Origin: Mauremys mutica
Lineage: Eukaryota; Chordata; Testudines; Geoemydidae
Reading direction: 5' to 3'
DNA length: 64,000 nt
Assembly: GCF_020497125.1 (NCBI RefSeq)
Contig: NC_059082.1
Span: 62,326,948 to 62,390,947 of the forward strand
The notes beneath the pieces were generated by a model that made no database searches, was not told where the DNA came from, and saw only the letters and a program-made list of their open reading frames with translations. This document shows positions 13,142 through 25,970 of this stretch, in pieces; positions within the stretch are counted from its first letter, which is position 1, and each line of letters opens with the position of its first letter. Position numbers and translations under genes: made by a program.

Positions 13142-13228
13142 ACCAGATCATCAGCTGATGTAAATATTGGTGTTGCTCCATTGACTCCAGAGGACCTATG
13201 CCCATTTACACTAGCTGAGGATCTGGCT
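13142..13228. repeat. imperfect palindrome, dispersed family
   Basis: The left arm ccagatcatcagctgatg pairs with the right arm ctagctgaggatctgg; the core is ccattgactccagagg. A second, weaker palindrome (cctgctcccactgaag...cccattgatttaattgg) follows at about 13254-13325. Confidence 0.65.
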
Positions 13229-13775
13229 CTGAGAATCTAATGTATAATGGACATAATGGATCGAATCCTGCTCCCACTGAAGATGGGTCAATCTCCCATT
13301 GATTTAATTGGTAGCAGAGGATCAAATCCATATATAGGACAACTAAAAAGCACAATATAAAATCAAAATGAATACCTGTCTCATGGCTCTCTGTCTACAC
13401 TGGTATCTCTCTGAATTTGCATTCTGCTTGTTGATATTGATAAAACAGCAAATATCAATTGTAAGGCATCTATTGATTTTTACTTAATAATCAGACCTCA
13501 TAATATGGACCGATAGAACCAGAAATATTGGGCCAATGACAAAACTTATGGTATTAAGCTTTTACTCCTTAAAACGAATGGAATTAACAGACCTAGAACA
13601 TGGATGCTTGTACTGGCTGGGAGAATGCTAGCTCCTTATTTATATATGACTTACTTAAATTGGTATTCAAATAGCTGTGCTGTTCCCAAAACATAATTAA
13701 GTGATAATTTAAAAGTTGTTTAAACTGGAAAGAAATGTATATGTTGTTTAACTTAATTATAAGCCCCACTTTTTT

Positions 13776-13791
13776 AGAGAGAGAGAGAGAG
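13776..13791. repeat. (AG)n microsatellite
   Basis: Eight perfect AG units. Confidence 0.9.
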
Positions 13792-14510
13792 GTGTTCTGT
13801 ATTTTGAATAGAGTTGACATTATCTTATGGAGGTGAAAAAACTCTCCTTTCGTTTAAGCAAAACAGAACTGTAGCTTGGTGTTTGCCCAGCAGTGAAGGC
13901 CTAAGCCCAGTCTACTGAAGTCAATCAAAATCTTTCCACTAACTTCAGTGGGCTTGGGATCAGACTCAAACTCAGGCTAGTCAGTAGAAATTAAATGTAT
14001 TGCTTCCTTCCCCCCCACTCCCACCCCTTTTTAGATTGTAAACTTCTTCAAACAAAGACTGGGCCTTTCAGTATGTCTGTACAGAGCTACACAGCTTATC
14101 ACAGCTAGATAGATGAATGTGCTTATAAATAACTTGCATATGTTTCTTTTACCCTCCCAGAAGGGGTTAAATACTGAATTTGATCAATCTAAGTTGGGAA
14201 GTTGTACTAAATAAAGTGTTCAAGAAATACAACAGCTCTGTGTATTGTGTGACAGACCTGGTTTTGGAGGTGATCTTAGGTTTCCCATTCCAGGATGGCA
14301 TCCAGGCAGAGTGTATGTGAAATGTCTTGGACAAAATGCCATTATGTCTTAGAAATAAAAGTGAAAGAATGCAGGTGACTCTAATGGAAAGTAACAGAAC
14401 CTAGTACAGTATAGATGCATTTCATGTAATCATTTTAAAAGTAAGGTGGCCCAGCAGCTGTGATATGTTCCTTAATCTCCTCCTCCTTCTGCAGTGACAG
14501 ATATATTAAG

Positions 14511-14597
14511 GGTCAGATCCTCAGCTGGGATAAATTGCCAGTTTCCATTGAACTCAGTGGTGCTATGCTGATTTACCACAGTTGAGGATCTGGCCTT
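14511..14597. repeat. imperfect palindrome, dispersed family
   Basis: The left arm ggtcagatcctcagctgg pairs with the right arm cagttgaggatctggcc; the core ccattgaactcagtgg is itself partly palindromic. This is one of the best preserved copies in the window. Confidence 0.7.
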
Positions 14598-14734
14598 TGG
14601 CATTTATAAAATTAATTTATACTCATTGCCTCAATTGTTCCCTGAACAAATCTAATATGGCTAAAGTGTGAAGCAGGTCATGTGATTGGATGTGTTGACA
14701 GTTCTGTCTCCATAGGAGACTGTTTATTAGGCAG

Positions 14735-14965
14735 TGTTTCCATTAGATAGGACACTGGAGTGGGATTTAGAAGACCTGAATTTTATACCTGGCTCTGTAA
14801 TTGGTATGCTAGATAACCTTGGGCAACTCACTGCGTCTCTCTGTGTTTTGGTTCCCTGTCTATAAAATGGGGAATAGAGATACTGACCTTTATAAAATTT
14901 GCTTTGAGGTTTCCAGTTCAAGAGTAGTCTATGAGAGCTAGGTATTGTTATAGTAATCATTGTGT
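14735..14965 (+). repeat. MIR-like SINE
   Basis: It contains gaagacctgaattttatacc, ataaccttgggcaactcact (the MIR core), tctataaaatggggaata and a tattgttatag end. The element order is complete but diverged. Confidence 0.75.
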
Positions 14966-16236
14966 GGTATAGCTTGGCTTTGGTAAGGTTTAACACTGCA
15001 AACTTAAAAGGCCAATTTAAGGGAAATGTTAACACAAGGTTACGAGTTGGCACTGCAAGAGTGATAAGCCATGCCCATTATAATTAAAAGCTATGCGCCT
15101 TGTAGTAAATAAATTATATGAGAGCCTCTTAAAAGGTTAGCAAGATGTTCTCTCTTATTCCAGTAATTTAAAAGAACTATCTTATTCATCTATGAGAGGT
15201 TCAGGTACTGCAGAAGTCACTGAAAGTGACCCTTCTTTTGGCTGCCAATGGGGTCAGTTTACCTAATTTCACCTGAGTGTTACAGAGTTTTGCAGCTTCT
15301 TAGGCCTGGTCTACACTGGGGGGTAGGGGGATTCGATCTAACATATGCAACTTCAGCTATGAGAATAGCATAGCTGAAGTTGATGTATCTTAGATCGACT
15401 TAGATTGACTTACTTCACATCCTCGCGGCACGGGATCAACGGCCGCTGCTTCCCCGTTGACTCGGCTTCCGCCTCTCGCCCTGGTGGAGTTCTGGAGTCG
15501 ACGGGGAGCGTGTTCGGGGATCGATTTATTGCATCTAGATGAGATTAATTACTGTTTCCGTTATGTTTTTTCAAAGAAGACTGTGTTTGAATGGGGGGCG
15601 TGGGGAAGGGGGTGGTTAATTGCATAGGACAGTCACCTTTCCCAGGGTACAGACACGGGGGCAGGATCAGCAGCGGGTCACACACACGGTGCAGTCAGTA
15701 GGCACCCTGGTCAGTTTTTGGAGGTGGTTTCCAGGATCTGTGTGGGCGGGGGAGATGTGACTTTGCAGCGGGGGAGGGCGGTTACAGATCTTATACAGCG
15801 GTCCTTGTCCTGGACCGCTGAGTCACGCAGCAAAGGAATCTGTATCCGTACTCCTCCGCCACAAGGTCACATATCCCCCCGCACACAGAATTCGAAAAAG
15901 AGGGATGGCAGGCTCCGTTGAAAGAAGCATTCCAGCACTGCGGACCACTCTAGGAGCAGGAGCCTGTCATTCGTTGAGTTTAGAGGCGGTCTTTACATCA
16001 CCGCACACCCTACCCAGCACAGTCTGCCTCCCAGTTTCAACCCTTTAACGCAAAGTCATGAATAAAGAAACCTTTCTTCAGTAACAATGGGACATGTATT
16101 TTATGTTTACACGTGTGCTGGAAGTGGGGGAAACGGGGTGAACGGGGTATGTAACCGAAGAGGAGAGTCAACAGTCAGTGTGTAAAGAAACAGGGGCAGG
16201 TTCAGCTTCTCTGTAAAGAAACTGAACAGTCACAGG

Positions 16237-16647
16237 TCACGCTGCTCGCTGGTATTTGAAGAGTTCCTTGTCGCTGTCCCAGGCGCCTGTATAGGGCTTC
16301 ATGAGCAAGTGCATTAGCGGGCAGGCTGGGTCCCCGAGGATGACTTTAGGAATCTGCTCATCCACAACAGTTATTTCGTGGTCCGGGAAGAAACTACCTT
16401 CCTGCAGGCGTCTGAGCAGCCCACAGTTCCTGAAAACACACGCATCATGAACCTTGCCCGGCCACCCGACGTTGATGTTTGCAAAACGTCCCCTATGGTC
16501 CCCCAGTGCTTGCAGCAGCATTGAAAAGTAGCCCAATTTCTCAGCAGCTGACTGTGGAAGAGGTGGACGATAAAGTGCGAGGAGGAGAAAACGGCGATGA
16601 TCGCAGCGGGCTCCGTGCTTGCAGTGCTGTGGCGTCCGCGCTGTCAC
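16237..16647 (-). pseudogene. Harbinger transposase remnant (136 codons)
   Basis: On the minus strand an open frame of 136 codons contains the middle of a PIF/Harbinger DDE_Tnp_4-type nuclease. GYFSMLLQALGDHRGRF leads into NINVGWPGKVHDACVFRNC, where the Asp of VHD fits the second catalytic Asp, followed by ILGDPACPLMHLLMKPY. The N-terminal part with the first catalytic Asp is not recognisable: upstream residues do not resemble the family. The frame ends (KELFKYQRAA) before the region that should hold the catalytic Glu. The protein therefore cannot cleave DNA by itself. A second copy with a stop inside is at 50013-50470. Unlike that copy, this one is uninterrupted. The family assignment rests on these motifs and on the Harbinger-type ends around it. 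Confidence 0.8.
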
Positions 16648-16895
16648 TGACCAGAAAAGTGCACGAACAGATTGCCGGCAGGCGCTTTCAAGGAGGGAGG
16701 GAGGTAGGTTGTGATTGACGGTTCAATGACGACACTTACCCAAAACCAGCCTCGACACATTTCTCCCCCCAGCAGGCATTGGGGGCTCTACCCAGCATTC
16801 CAATGGGCAGCGGGGACTGCGGGAACTGTGGGATAGCTTCCCACAGTGCACCGCTTCCAAAGTCGACGCTGGCCCCGTGAATGTGGACTCAGAAA

Positions 16896-16977
16896 TTCGA
16901 ATTAGTGTATTTAGTATGGATACACAAATTCGACTTCATAAGGTCGAATCCACAAATTCGAACTAAGTTGATTCGAA
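16896..16977. promoter_or_regulatory. subterminal TTCGAA cluster
   Basis: Three TTCGAA sites (16896, 16957, 16972) and further TCGA motifs lie within 110 bases of the right end. The long element has the same arrangement at its right end. In Harbinger elements a Myb-like partner binds subterminal sites, so this cluster is a candidate; that role is inferred. Confidence 0.35.
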
Positions 16978-17930
16978 ATAGTCTTGTAGTGTAGACAAGG
17001 CCATAGACTGAGGAACTTTCTGAGCATAGTAACTTTCAGAGTGGTATGACTTTATAAGCAGGAAATTCAACATTGAATTTTGCTTTCTCTGTAGCTCTTG
17101 TTTATTTTAACAGAGGTGGTGCTGATTTAAGCTGTCTCTTTATAAAAACATTATTAGATCTAGAAAAGAAAACATGTAGAAAGGTATTTGAATAGACTCG
17201 CATTGATTTCTGCATCGGAGAAATTCCTAGTTATCGCTTAAACAAACACACACATACAAAAACACCTGAGTTAGGTATCTGGCACAAAACAGCTCTCTGT
17301 TCTTCTAAAGTTTTAAGAATGTGAGACCTAGGCGCTCAAAGGATGTGCTTGAAATACACAAAGGAGGTGAAACTGATCAAAATGAGACATTATCAATGCT
17401 TAGGTGGGTGAATCTCAGATAAACCAAATCAGGCCTTCAATTCATTCTTTAAACAAAATAACTTGCTCATAGCATTGGGATATTGGGAAATGCAGTCATA
17501 ACTGACTAATGAGAAGGGGCATAAGAGGCTTTGGCAATGATTATACACCAGAATCACAATTTGCCTTTGTTCTTCTCTAATATCCCTGTAGCATATTTCC
17601 TGCAAAATCAACTGTAGAACCCTAAGGGCACAAATTGGAAAGTACCCTGCTTTACACAGGGCAATTCAACTGTCTTATTAAGAGGACATGGCTCTGATGA
17701 GTCTGCATGAGATATTGCCTGGAAGTGACTAAGGGAGACAGTTTCAAAGTGACCTTTTGAGTTAACACAAACATTGCAGCTAGCACCATTTAGAGCTACA
17801 GTTAAGAAGGATATTTGCTTTATAGGAAAGTGCACCAAGGAATTAATTTCAATTAATGCTTGTTAATAGGTGTTAACGTCCTTTTTTATTGGTACAGTTC
17901 TGCCTAGAGGTTTACCTCAACCAGCTAACA

Positions 17931-18062
17931 TGGGTTAAAACTACAACTGACCTATCTTCAGAAGGATTGTGACAGAGGTTAAAAAGTCACCTTTTTCCCT
18001 TAGTGAAGGCACAGCCTCTATCACAATCCTTCTGAAGACAGGCCAGTTGTAGCTTTAACCCA
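17931..18062. repeat. strong 132-bp inverted repeat (hairpin)
   Basis: The left arm (tgggttaaaactacaactga... to about 17980) and right arm (about 18013 to ...ttgtagctttaaccca) are reverse complements over about 50 bases with only a few mismatches. They flank a loop of about 30 bases that includes aaaaagtcaccttttt, itself a small hairpin. Its arms differ from those of the common palindrome family. It could be a palindromic MITE or a transcribed hairpin; the sequence alone does not decide. Confidence 0.85.
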
Positions 18063-19194
18063 GGCCACTTACTGCATAATCATCCCTGGGGTTATTTTGA
18101 GTATCTGAGTTAAAACAACAGCTGCCTTGTTTTACTAGGGCTGTGTCTTTACTGAAAATAAGTGGTGGGCAGGCAGAGTTGTAGGAATGTAATGTATGAA
18201 TGAGTGTGTGACAGGAAACGGAGAAGCCGTCGGCCAGAGCAGTATTGTGCTGAACCTTGAAGGTGAGACCCAAGAGTTTGAAATTCTTGTGGAATAAGAT
18301 AAGCCAATGGAGGGACTGAAGAATATGGTGAGACATGATCAGAGCAGTGGGCAAAGAAGATAACTTTAGTTGTAGAGGGTCAAATGGATTTGAGTCAGAA
18401 GAGGTGAAAGGATGGAGAACAGGACGCATAATAACCCATTCCAGATCCTACCTTTTATCCCCACAGCTCTTGCTGGAAGAGGTAACAACTTTAAGTGCAT
18501 AGACTCTTACTGAAGTTAATGGGATTAACTATGTGCTTGAAGTTAAGCACATGCTTAATTGCTTTATTGAATCTGGGCCAGAGTGCTCAGCACCTTGCAG
18601 GATCAAGCACCAGAAGAAGATCCTCTGCAAGTAGTCAGTGAGTAAAATTAGCTCATTTTGATTGAACACAACTACTACTAAGGGAGCATAAACCCCCAGC
18701 ATTTTTTCTCATGCTGATTTTATTCACTATCTCCTTCTCCCCCAGCATGTTCCTATAATTTTTCTTGAGAATCATTCAACATTATAATTAAACTGTCCTG
18801 TCCAGCCTCAGAAAAGAGAGAGGTTAATGTGGAGCCCAGACAGCAGCGTGGAAAGGATTTTAGCTCACAAGAATTATATGCCTTGACTAAAGAAGAAGGG
18901 GGCTACTTTTGATCATGCTTACTCACCTCCTGGTAAGTCTGGCAGGCCAGCTATCAGTTATCAGTCAGCAAAGATGAGGGACTCTTTCAATACAGCTAAA
19001 TCATTTGAAGCTTTTCTCCTTTCCGCTCTTTGTTCAGACCTTTCCCTTTGTGTCTACTTTGAGTGTATCCCATATGAAAGGGCGGTTTCTTCATTTTAGT
19101 ACAAAGTGTAAAGAGAAAATCATTTCTAAAAGTGCTGAATTCAGAAAATCAAAAATATCAGGGCTGCCAGTGAATGAGTGATAACCAATTAATA

Positions 19195-19415
19195 TCAGCC
19201 TGGGACTCAGGAGAGCCACATTCAGTTCCTTGCACTGCCACAGATGTCCACTATGACCCTTGAGTGCATCACTTAGTCTTTCTATGCCTCAGTTCCCCAC
19301 CTGTAAAATGGGGAGATTAGACCTTCCTTACCTCACAGGGGTTTTGTGATGATAAATACATTCAAGAATGTGAGGTGCCCAGAGACTGTGGTAACAGGGG
19401 CCATAAGTACCTATG
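19195..19415 (+). repeat. MIR-like SINE
   Basis: It contains gggactcaggagagccac, tgacccttgagtgcatcact, tatgcctcagttccccacc and tgtaaaatggggagatta, in MIR order. Confidence 0.8.
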
Positions 19416-21129
19416 ATACATTTAACAATTACTAAGAGTACACTGAGCTGATTCATGGCTAGGGCAGGCAAGAACTCAGTGCAAAATGGGGACAGGCAAC
19501 ATTTTGGGCAACTCAGCCTTCAAAGGTAACTAACTAGATTTCATCAGGTCTCTCAATGAGAATTGTGTTTTAGAGGCAGACAAATAGCATGTTATTCCAT
19601 ATAGTTTATCTTAATCCGATCTATATTGTCACAAAGGATACTGACTAGCTGTGGGATGGGATAAGGGAATTTTACATCTGTTCAAATGCCATTTAAGTTT
19701 GTATTGTCACCTCAGCATATGCTTGGCAGCTGTGGCATTTAATGTTTCAAGGCAAACAGTAGCTGCAGCCACATGGACCCAATAAGGGTGCAAGTGAAGA
19801 AAAGGCTCATGGGAGCTTTTAACTGGGAAAGGTTTTATATGCTAGTGTGTAGTTACAGCACTGCAGGTGCAATACAAGAAACAGCATGGGCCAGATGTTC
19901 TGACACTAGATGTGTCTTGCTCCCTTTGAAATCAATGGCGAAAGCTCCTATTGACTTACCATTAGCTCAGAAGTCAATTAAAGTTGCACAAGCAAATAAG
20001 CGGCATCCATGCCTGTGGGGAGTTTGGAATGTGATGTACTTAAGGAAAATGTGCATCATCCTCCAACCAACCTCACAGGAAATATGCAGAAAAGTCCTGC
20101 AAGATGCAGCAAAGCACGTAAGCACATGCTTAATTTTAATCATGTGCATAGATCCATTGCAGTCAATATAGCTGCACTGAATTACAGCAGCTGAGGATCT
20201 GGCCTCTAATATTTGAGAATTTTTTGTTTTAAACTGAAGTGATCATGGTGACATGAGGAGGGGGAAAAATTCACTGTGGAAAGTAAAGTACTTCCACACA
20301 TGTGCAATCACATTGAGTAGTAGTCACGGTGCACTGTGGACACAGAGTGTCTACTACTTAAATTAGTCTAGATAACTCAGTTGCCGCAATCTTTGCCATT
20401 AAGTGAGCCACTGTCAACCTTGTTTATGTCCTAATTGTTCAAGGTTTCTCTTGATTTTGTTTTAGCACCAGCTACAAGCAAGTGACAATCCTTGGAATGC
20501 ACCAGTCATACATTATTTGTGTTATTTTGTATCATTGGGTAGCAGGTCTATTAATTTTTCCCTTTGATAGTTCACTAATAACCTACCATTTGACCTAACC
20601 CTTCAACAAGTCACAGATTTGCTGTAACCCTTGAGCATCAATATTGAGGACACTTATAAATTAATCTGGCAATGTCTTTAGAGCAGTTGAGATGATTTAT
20701 AAAGACACCTACAACATAAATGCCATTGCAACCTGATCCATTTTAAACATTTTTTCATTTATCAAACGAATGACTCTTGATGCTTCATGCAACACAATAC
20801 TGAAACTCCAATCAAAAGAGATACTACAGAATTAAATGAGAGGCCCATTTACCAGACAGCTCTGATGTGAGAGAACAATTTATATTTCAAGGTTGTACAT
20901 ATAAGTGAAGCCTGGCCACAATATCAGCCAGTGGTTCTATCCTATGGAGACCTTGAGATGTTATTTCATACAGTAACCGATACAGACATGAACAAGGTTT
21001 TCTGAGACATTCCTCTTTCCTTCATTACTCAATACACAGGCCAGGTCCTTCCCATGCAAGCATGATTCAGAAAGGCCCTTATTATTCACAGTAAACAGCA
21101 ATTAGAACCTGATGCACTTGATTGATATT

Positions 21130-21197
21130 GGTCAGATCCTCAGTTGCTGTAAGTCAGTGTAACTCCATATGATGATTTGAAGCGAAGGATCAGGCCC
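21130..21197. repeat. imperfect palindrome, dispersed family
   Basis: The left arm ggtcagatcctcagttgctg faces a right end gaaggatcaggccc. The right arm is partly lost. Confidence 0.5.
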
Positions 21198-24100
21198 TCA
21201 GTGTACTTTCTTCAAAAGTTCATTTATTAGCCCATCCTCTGTTTTCCTTTGAGCCACGTTATATCCTTCCAGTTACATAACCAAAAGGACAGCACGTCAG
21301 CTATGATACATTAAATGGGAGGTTCCACTCTGACAGGTTGTTCTGGATGACTCTAAAATATCTGCTGTTCCTCCACAAAAATGGAAAAAATAGATGAAGG
21401 CTGAAGCTATATAATTAGTGCAGTTTTAGAAACAGGATTACCACAGTGTCACTGATTTTCTCATGAATGACAGCACTATTTGGATTGACATTTCATGTGT
21501 TTCTGCAGAGTATGGTACATTTCTATTTAGAGCCGTTACAGAAGTTAGCGATGGAATATTTTCTGGATCCATTCACTCAACTCCCCCACCATCCTTTTCA
21601 GTTTAAATATACCAGTAGCACAGAGTCTAATTTAGGAAAGATGATGAAATGAATAGCGTTGCACGAGTAGGATGTTACAATGTTTTTAATGATCCACTGG
21701 TAAATATTGCATTCAGAAAAGAGCCCAAAACACCTAGTTCAGATCCAGATCAAAACTTTCCCAAAGTTTGGGACTGAGGTTTAGTTTATGCCTATCACAC
21801 TCTCATTTTCCATATCTGTCATTTGACTGTGGCACAAAGTCAATTTGCAAATTCCAAACGCCTCCCCACCACTGATTTACACCTCACTAGTATACAGTGT
21901 TGATGTCTTTGTACTCAGAGCAGCATGAAATAAAGGCTGCACGTCACATTTGCACTGGACTGATCCAGAAAGCATCTGGGTTCTGCTCTGGTTTGGTGAA
22001 ACAGAGCAGCTCTGAGGGTATTCTGGCACCTGGAGATCACCAAGGTATTAGAGAGGACCCAGACTCATCCTCTTTTCTTCAGTCATGTCCCTTGCACTAG
22101 CAGCAACAGGTAAGTGGCTAGAAGCAGTATATTCGGGCAGCCCTACCTTTGCTACCTATTATTAGTCTCCGCAACCCACAGCTGCCCAGAATCTCTACAG
22201 TGGCATGCACTACAGAGACGCCTCTGCAACCCACCGCCATCCTGGCTTTGCCCCAGCATGCTACACATACCAATGTTTTCTACCCATGGCAACCCTATGC
22301 AGTGCCTATGCCAGGGAAGTTTCCCATTGGCCAGATGCAGGGCCCAGATAGCCCTGCATGCCAGTATAGCATCATACATATGCTTGGAAGGATTTATTTA
22401 TTATTGAGAGGTGTGAGTAAATGTGGATTTCACCGTACACAGACAAAAAAAAATTATAGATAATTGAAAGGTACAGACTAGAAAAAGTAAGAAAAATGCT
22501 ACTTCAGGACTTTGAGTGGGATTTAAGATATTTTGTATATTTTGACATGATATAGACAGTTATAAAGCTTTAACTTTTGGAATCTCAATATCTGTCATTA
22601 AATAATTATTGTCTGACCCCTCCTCCTCCCCCCACCCCCAGTTTCCTGCAACTGTGAAAATGTAAAAGTTGATTAAAAAAAAGCTTAATGATCATCAATG
22701 TTATCAGTAGACAGTTAAAAAAAAAAGCAAAAAACAAATTCTACCAAACTTAATTATTCAGGTGTTAGTAGTGGGAGAGGGAGCGCCTCTGCATGTACAC
22801 ACTTTGACAGAAATGTTGAAGTCTGCCTTTGTCTGTGAAGGGAGATGTGTCGCTGGATCTACAAAGCCGAAATCTGATTACAAGGTACAATGCCTTCATC
22901 ACAGCAGAATGGAGAAGCCATAGTTTGACAAAAGCAAGATAAGAAACAAACAATACACAGATATACTCAGCAGGATGGTGTGTCCAGAACCCTTGTGTGG
23001 CTCTGCTTGAAGTCAAGCGATGATGTTAGACATACTGATCTCACGCCAGAACAGCAGCAGAAAGAGTCTGTCCAAGTGCCTGGGGAATATTAATGAGCGT
23101 AAGAAGATTTGTGACTAAGAAAAGGCTCTAGCATTGACTGTTGTCTGTTTTGCCATGTTGGTAATTCCACTGTACTTGGAGTGCTGCCTGGAGAACTTCA
23201 CTGACTCCATTTGTAAACATTTCTCTCTTTCAGTGGGAGTGCTGGATACTCAACACCTCAGAAAGTCAGGGCACTTATTTATTAAGTGAAATCTATACAG
23301 AGATCGGAGGAGAGATTCTCAAAGGCAAAGAATAGACATTCAAATCCCATTTTTGCCTACTCCCCTAGGGCCTAGCTATAGGCACCTAGCTTTGAAAACA
23401 TTGGCTTTCAGGCTTCTTCTAGAGGCATGTGAATGGAGTGTGCCTTGGATCAACTAAAGACCATTTCTCTAAAAACAAAGAGTGAAATGTTTAGAATCAA
23501 GTCAGTGAAGTTCTCCATGCAGTATATTGGGACATATTAGCAAAGAAGATGGCAACATACATGTGAGTGTTCTGCTGGAGCTCTCTTTTAGTCACAGATC
23601 TTGTAATGCACATCAATATTCCTCATTCTCGAGGCACTAGATAGGTTCTTTTTGATGCTGTTCCAGCAGTAACTCACCCTTCTTGCTTTTCTACATAATC
23701 TCTCAAGACTGCCATAAAGAAAACTTGAAACAGAAGGTTTCTATTAAAAGAAACTCTTTTTGTTTCTGTTTGAAGATTCAATATAATTTATTTTGTTAAG
23801 GCTGTGAAGAACTCTCCTACAGCTTGATTTAAGATCACATATTTAAAAACAAAATCCCTCTGGCAGATTTGTACAGAGCACTAATATATTCAAATATTTA
23901 TATGTTTGTTTTAAGTAACAAGGAATGCAGTACAATCTTTCTTGCCACTCAGGCATTAGTTTAGCAAGTGTTACAGATTAATGAAAAAAAAACAATTCTG
24001 GCCTTTCCACAACACTCAGCCAAATAGAAACTGGACATTTGTTGAGGTTCAGATAAATGTAAATAAAAGAAAATATTTTATGCATCGATGTTGGACCCAT

Positions 24101-25734
24101 ATCACAAGAAGAAGCTACTATGGGAAATGTGCATTGCTTTGGGATTTTGGGGCAGGGGGTTGGTCTAGTAAAGTACAACCTTTTCCCCCCGTTAAAGTCC
24201 CAAACTCTCTGGATCAAACTCTAAAAAAAATTCTGGAGATATTTTCAGTCTTTGGCTTCAGGTCACATATTCCCAATTCTGCACGGCAGAGCTGCAGGGA
24301 CCTTAAACATATTTCAGCTGCATTAAGACATCACTGCTTAGCAAATTAGTTTGCCACTTTTACCATACAGATCTACCATAACCACAAGATGATCACATTT
24401 GCATCAAAGGCAATCAATCACAGAACCAAGATAAAGAACATTTGTCCACAAACAATGGTTCGAATGATGTCTTTAAGGCACAGCCCATGGCGGGGTGGAG
24501 TAGATGGCTATCATCCCAGATGAAGTTTCTGGAAACATTCCAGCAGGCACAACACCTCCAGGATCAACACAATTTCTCTACCACCTTTGAGAAAGGTCAG
24601 AAGCACATGCTTGTTCCATCAAGGAGCAGCTCATAAATAGGTGTTAGATTTGCTGTCTGAGACTGTGACAATGCCCTGAGATTGTACAAGGGTAAAAATG
24701 GAGCAGAAAGCTTCCTTGGTCCTCTCACCTCTTTGGCATAACCATAAGAGCTGTGTTTTACTTGTGAAGAAATTGTGCAGGTCTTGGGCAACTGTCTGTT
24801 TAATATTTCACATTCACAGGCCACAAGTTATCACTGATAACACACAGCAGTGTAGGATATTCGGAACCTCTCCACCATGCTTAAAATTCAAGCAGTGCCT
24901 GACATGCATTCAATAAACTGGAAACAGCATTCCTTTCCTTAGAGCAATTCCTGGTCCTTGTGAAGTCAGTGGACGTTTTGACAATGACTTCAGTGAGGGA
25001 AGGAGTTGGCACTCTCAAAGTTAAGTACAAGCTGTGCAAGGTGCACAGCTGCGTGGTTTACAAGCTTGCAAATTTTATGTTTAAAATAGCTCCAAAAGCT
25101 TGTAAGCTCAGGGCGAGCATAATTAATGCAGTAAGTTTAGGCCACAGCATCAGTGCCGCTGCAGAGATCAATTTACACTGATTGCTAGGGACAGGTGACT
25201 ATGGCCAAATGTTGGGGTCTGCCAGCTGTTCAGACAAGGGAGGGCTGCAGCTCAGTAAAAAGTCACATACAGTTAAAAACATTCGTGCAGTGGGAACAGC
25301 ATGTGGGAACCGCATGTGGGAACCAAGGCTTATACTCTGCTTGCTCGCTCCAGGGTATGGAGTCTTGATGAAAGCTGTTCATGTTAAAGTTTCTGCCCCA
25401 TTCTGCATTCCTAATGTTTGAGTGTATTTGGCATAAGGCAAACAGTCGTCCGATGTTATTGATTACTGACACCACAGTGGCTCTGAAGATAGATTTAAAG
25501 TGACTGTGTTTTGTCTTCACAACACTACAGAGCATACGTACATAAAGATGTCAAATATTCTGAACCACCGAAGGAAAGAAATAGTACACAATTATACCAG
25601 GATAATTGCAATGGCTGGATGATAAAGCCTTCCTATAAATATGCAAAATATTTAGAAGCATTCATTAAATGTTTAAAATTTGAACGTTCCCATTAACACC
25701 ACGAATGAGAGGCTGGTCAATGAAGGAAAATGTG

Positions 25735-25970
25735 TACTACTTAGAGAGGCAGTGTGTCTAGTCCTGGACTGGGAAACAGGAGACCTGGGTTCTATTCCCA
25801 GCTCTGCTGCTGGTCTGCTGAGTGACCTTGGGCAAGTCATAGCCCTCTCTATGCCTCAGTTTATCCATCTCTAAAATGGGGATAATGATACTGCCCTCCT
25901 GTATAAAGTGTTTTGAGATCTACTGATGAAAAGCACTCCGTAAGAAATAGGTACCATGATTATCTCTAGG
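25735..25970 (+). repeat. MIR-like SINE, well preserved
   Basis: The sequence runs aggagacctgggttctattc, tgaccttgggcaagtcatag, tatgcctcagtttatccatc, taaaatggggataatgatac, tgttttgagatctactgatg. This is the clearest MIR/CORE-SINE copy in the window. Confidence 0.85.

Larger units (their letters stand above)
11623..15299. other. unique sequence with small repeats
   Basis: This holds two palindromes (13142, 14511), one weaker palindrome near 13900-13967 (ctaagcccag...ctgaagt against acttcagtgggcttgg), an AG microsatellite at 13776, a MIR-like tail near 14030-14150 and a MIR at 14735. No gene is supported. Confidence 0.5.
15303..17002 (+). mobile_element. chimeric PIF/Harbinger element, 1,700 bp
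   Basis: The left terminal repeat is GGCCTGGTCTACACT and the right end reads AGTGTAGACAAGGCC. The flanks are TTA (15300-15302) and ATA (17003-17005), close to the TWA target preference of Harbinger. The left 240 bases follow the short MITE at 40949-41229 up to the shared tctagatgaga at about 15535-15544. From about 15545 (ttaattactgtttcc) the sequence follows the long element at 45903-50751 from about 49302 to its end. It keeps only the transposase remnant and has lost the Myb-like gene, so it is non-autonomous. Confidence 0.85.
17003..25734. other. mostly unique sequence, no gene seen
   Basis: This is the longest single-copy stretch of the window. It contains the hairpin at 17931, a MIR at 19195 and a palindrome at 21130. 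At about 18190-18430 a purine-rich stretch (gccaatggagggactgaag) resembles an old L3-type LINE tail, but weakly. At about 18495-18585 there is a palindrome-like aagttaagcacatgctta. The reading frames at 22114-22463 and 23981-24349 have no recognisable domain and no splice context. Confidence 0.5.

Noticed and set aside
23981..24349. 122-codon frame as a small host gene
   Set aside because: No domain, no promoter or polyadenylation context, and an ordinary chance length in 64 kb.
17003..25734. CRISPR array or tandem satellite
   Set aside because: No regularly spaced direct repeats were seen here or elsewhere; the organism type also argues against CRISPR.
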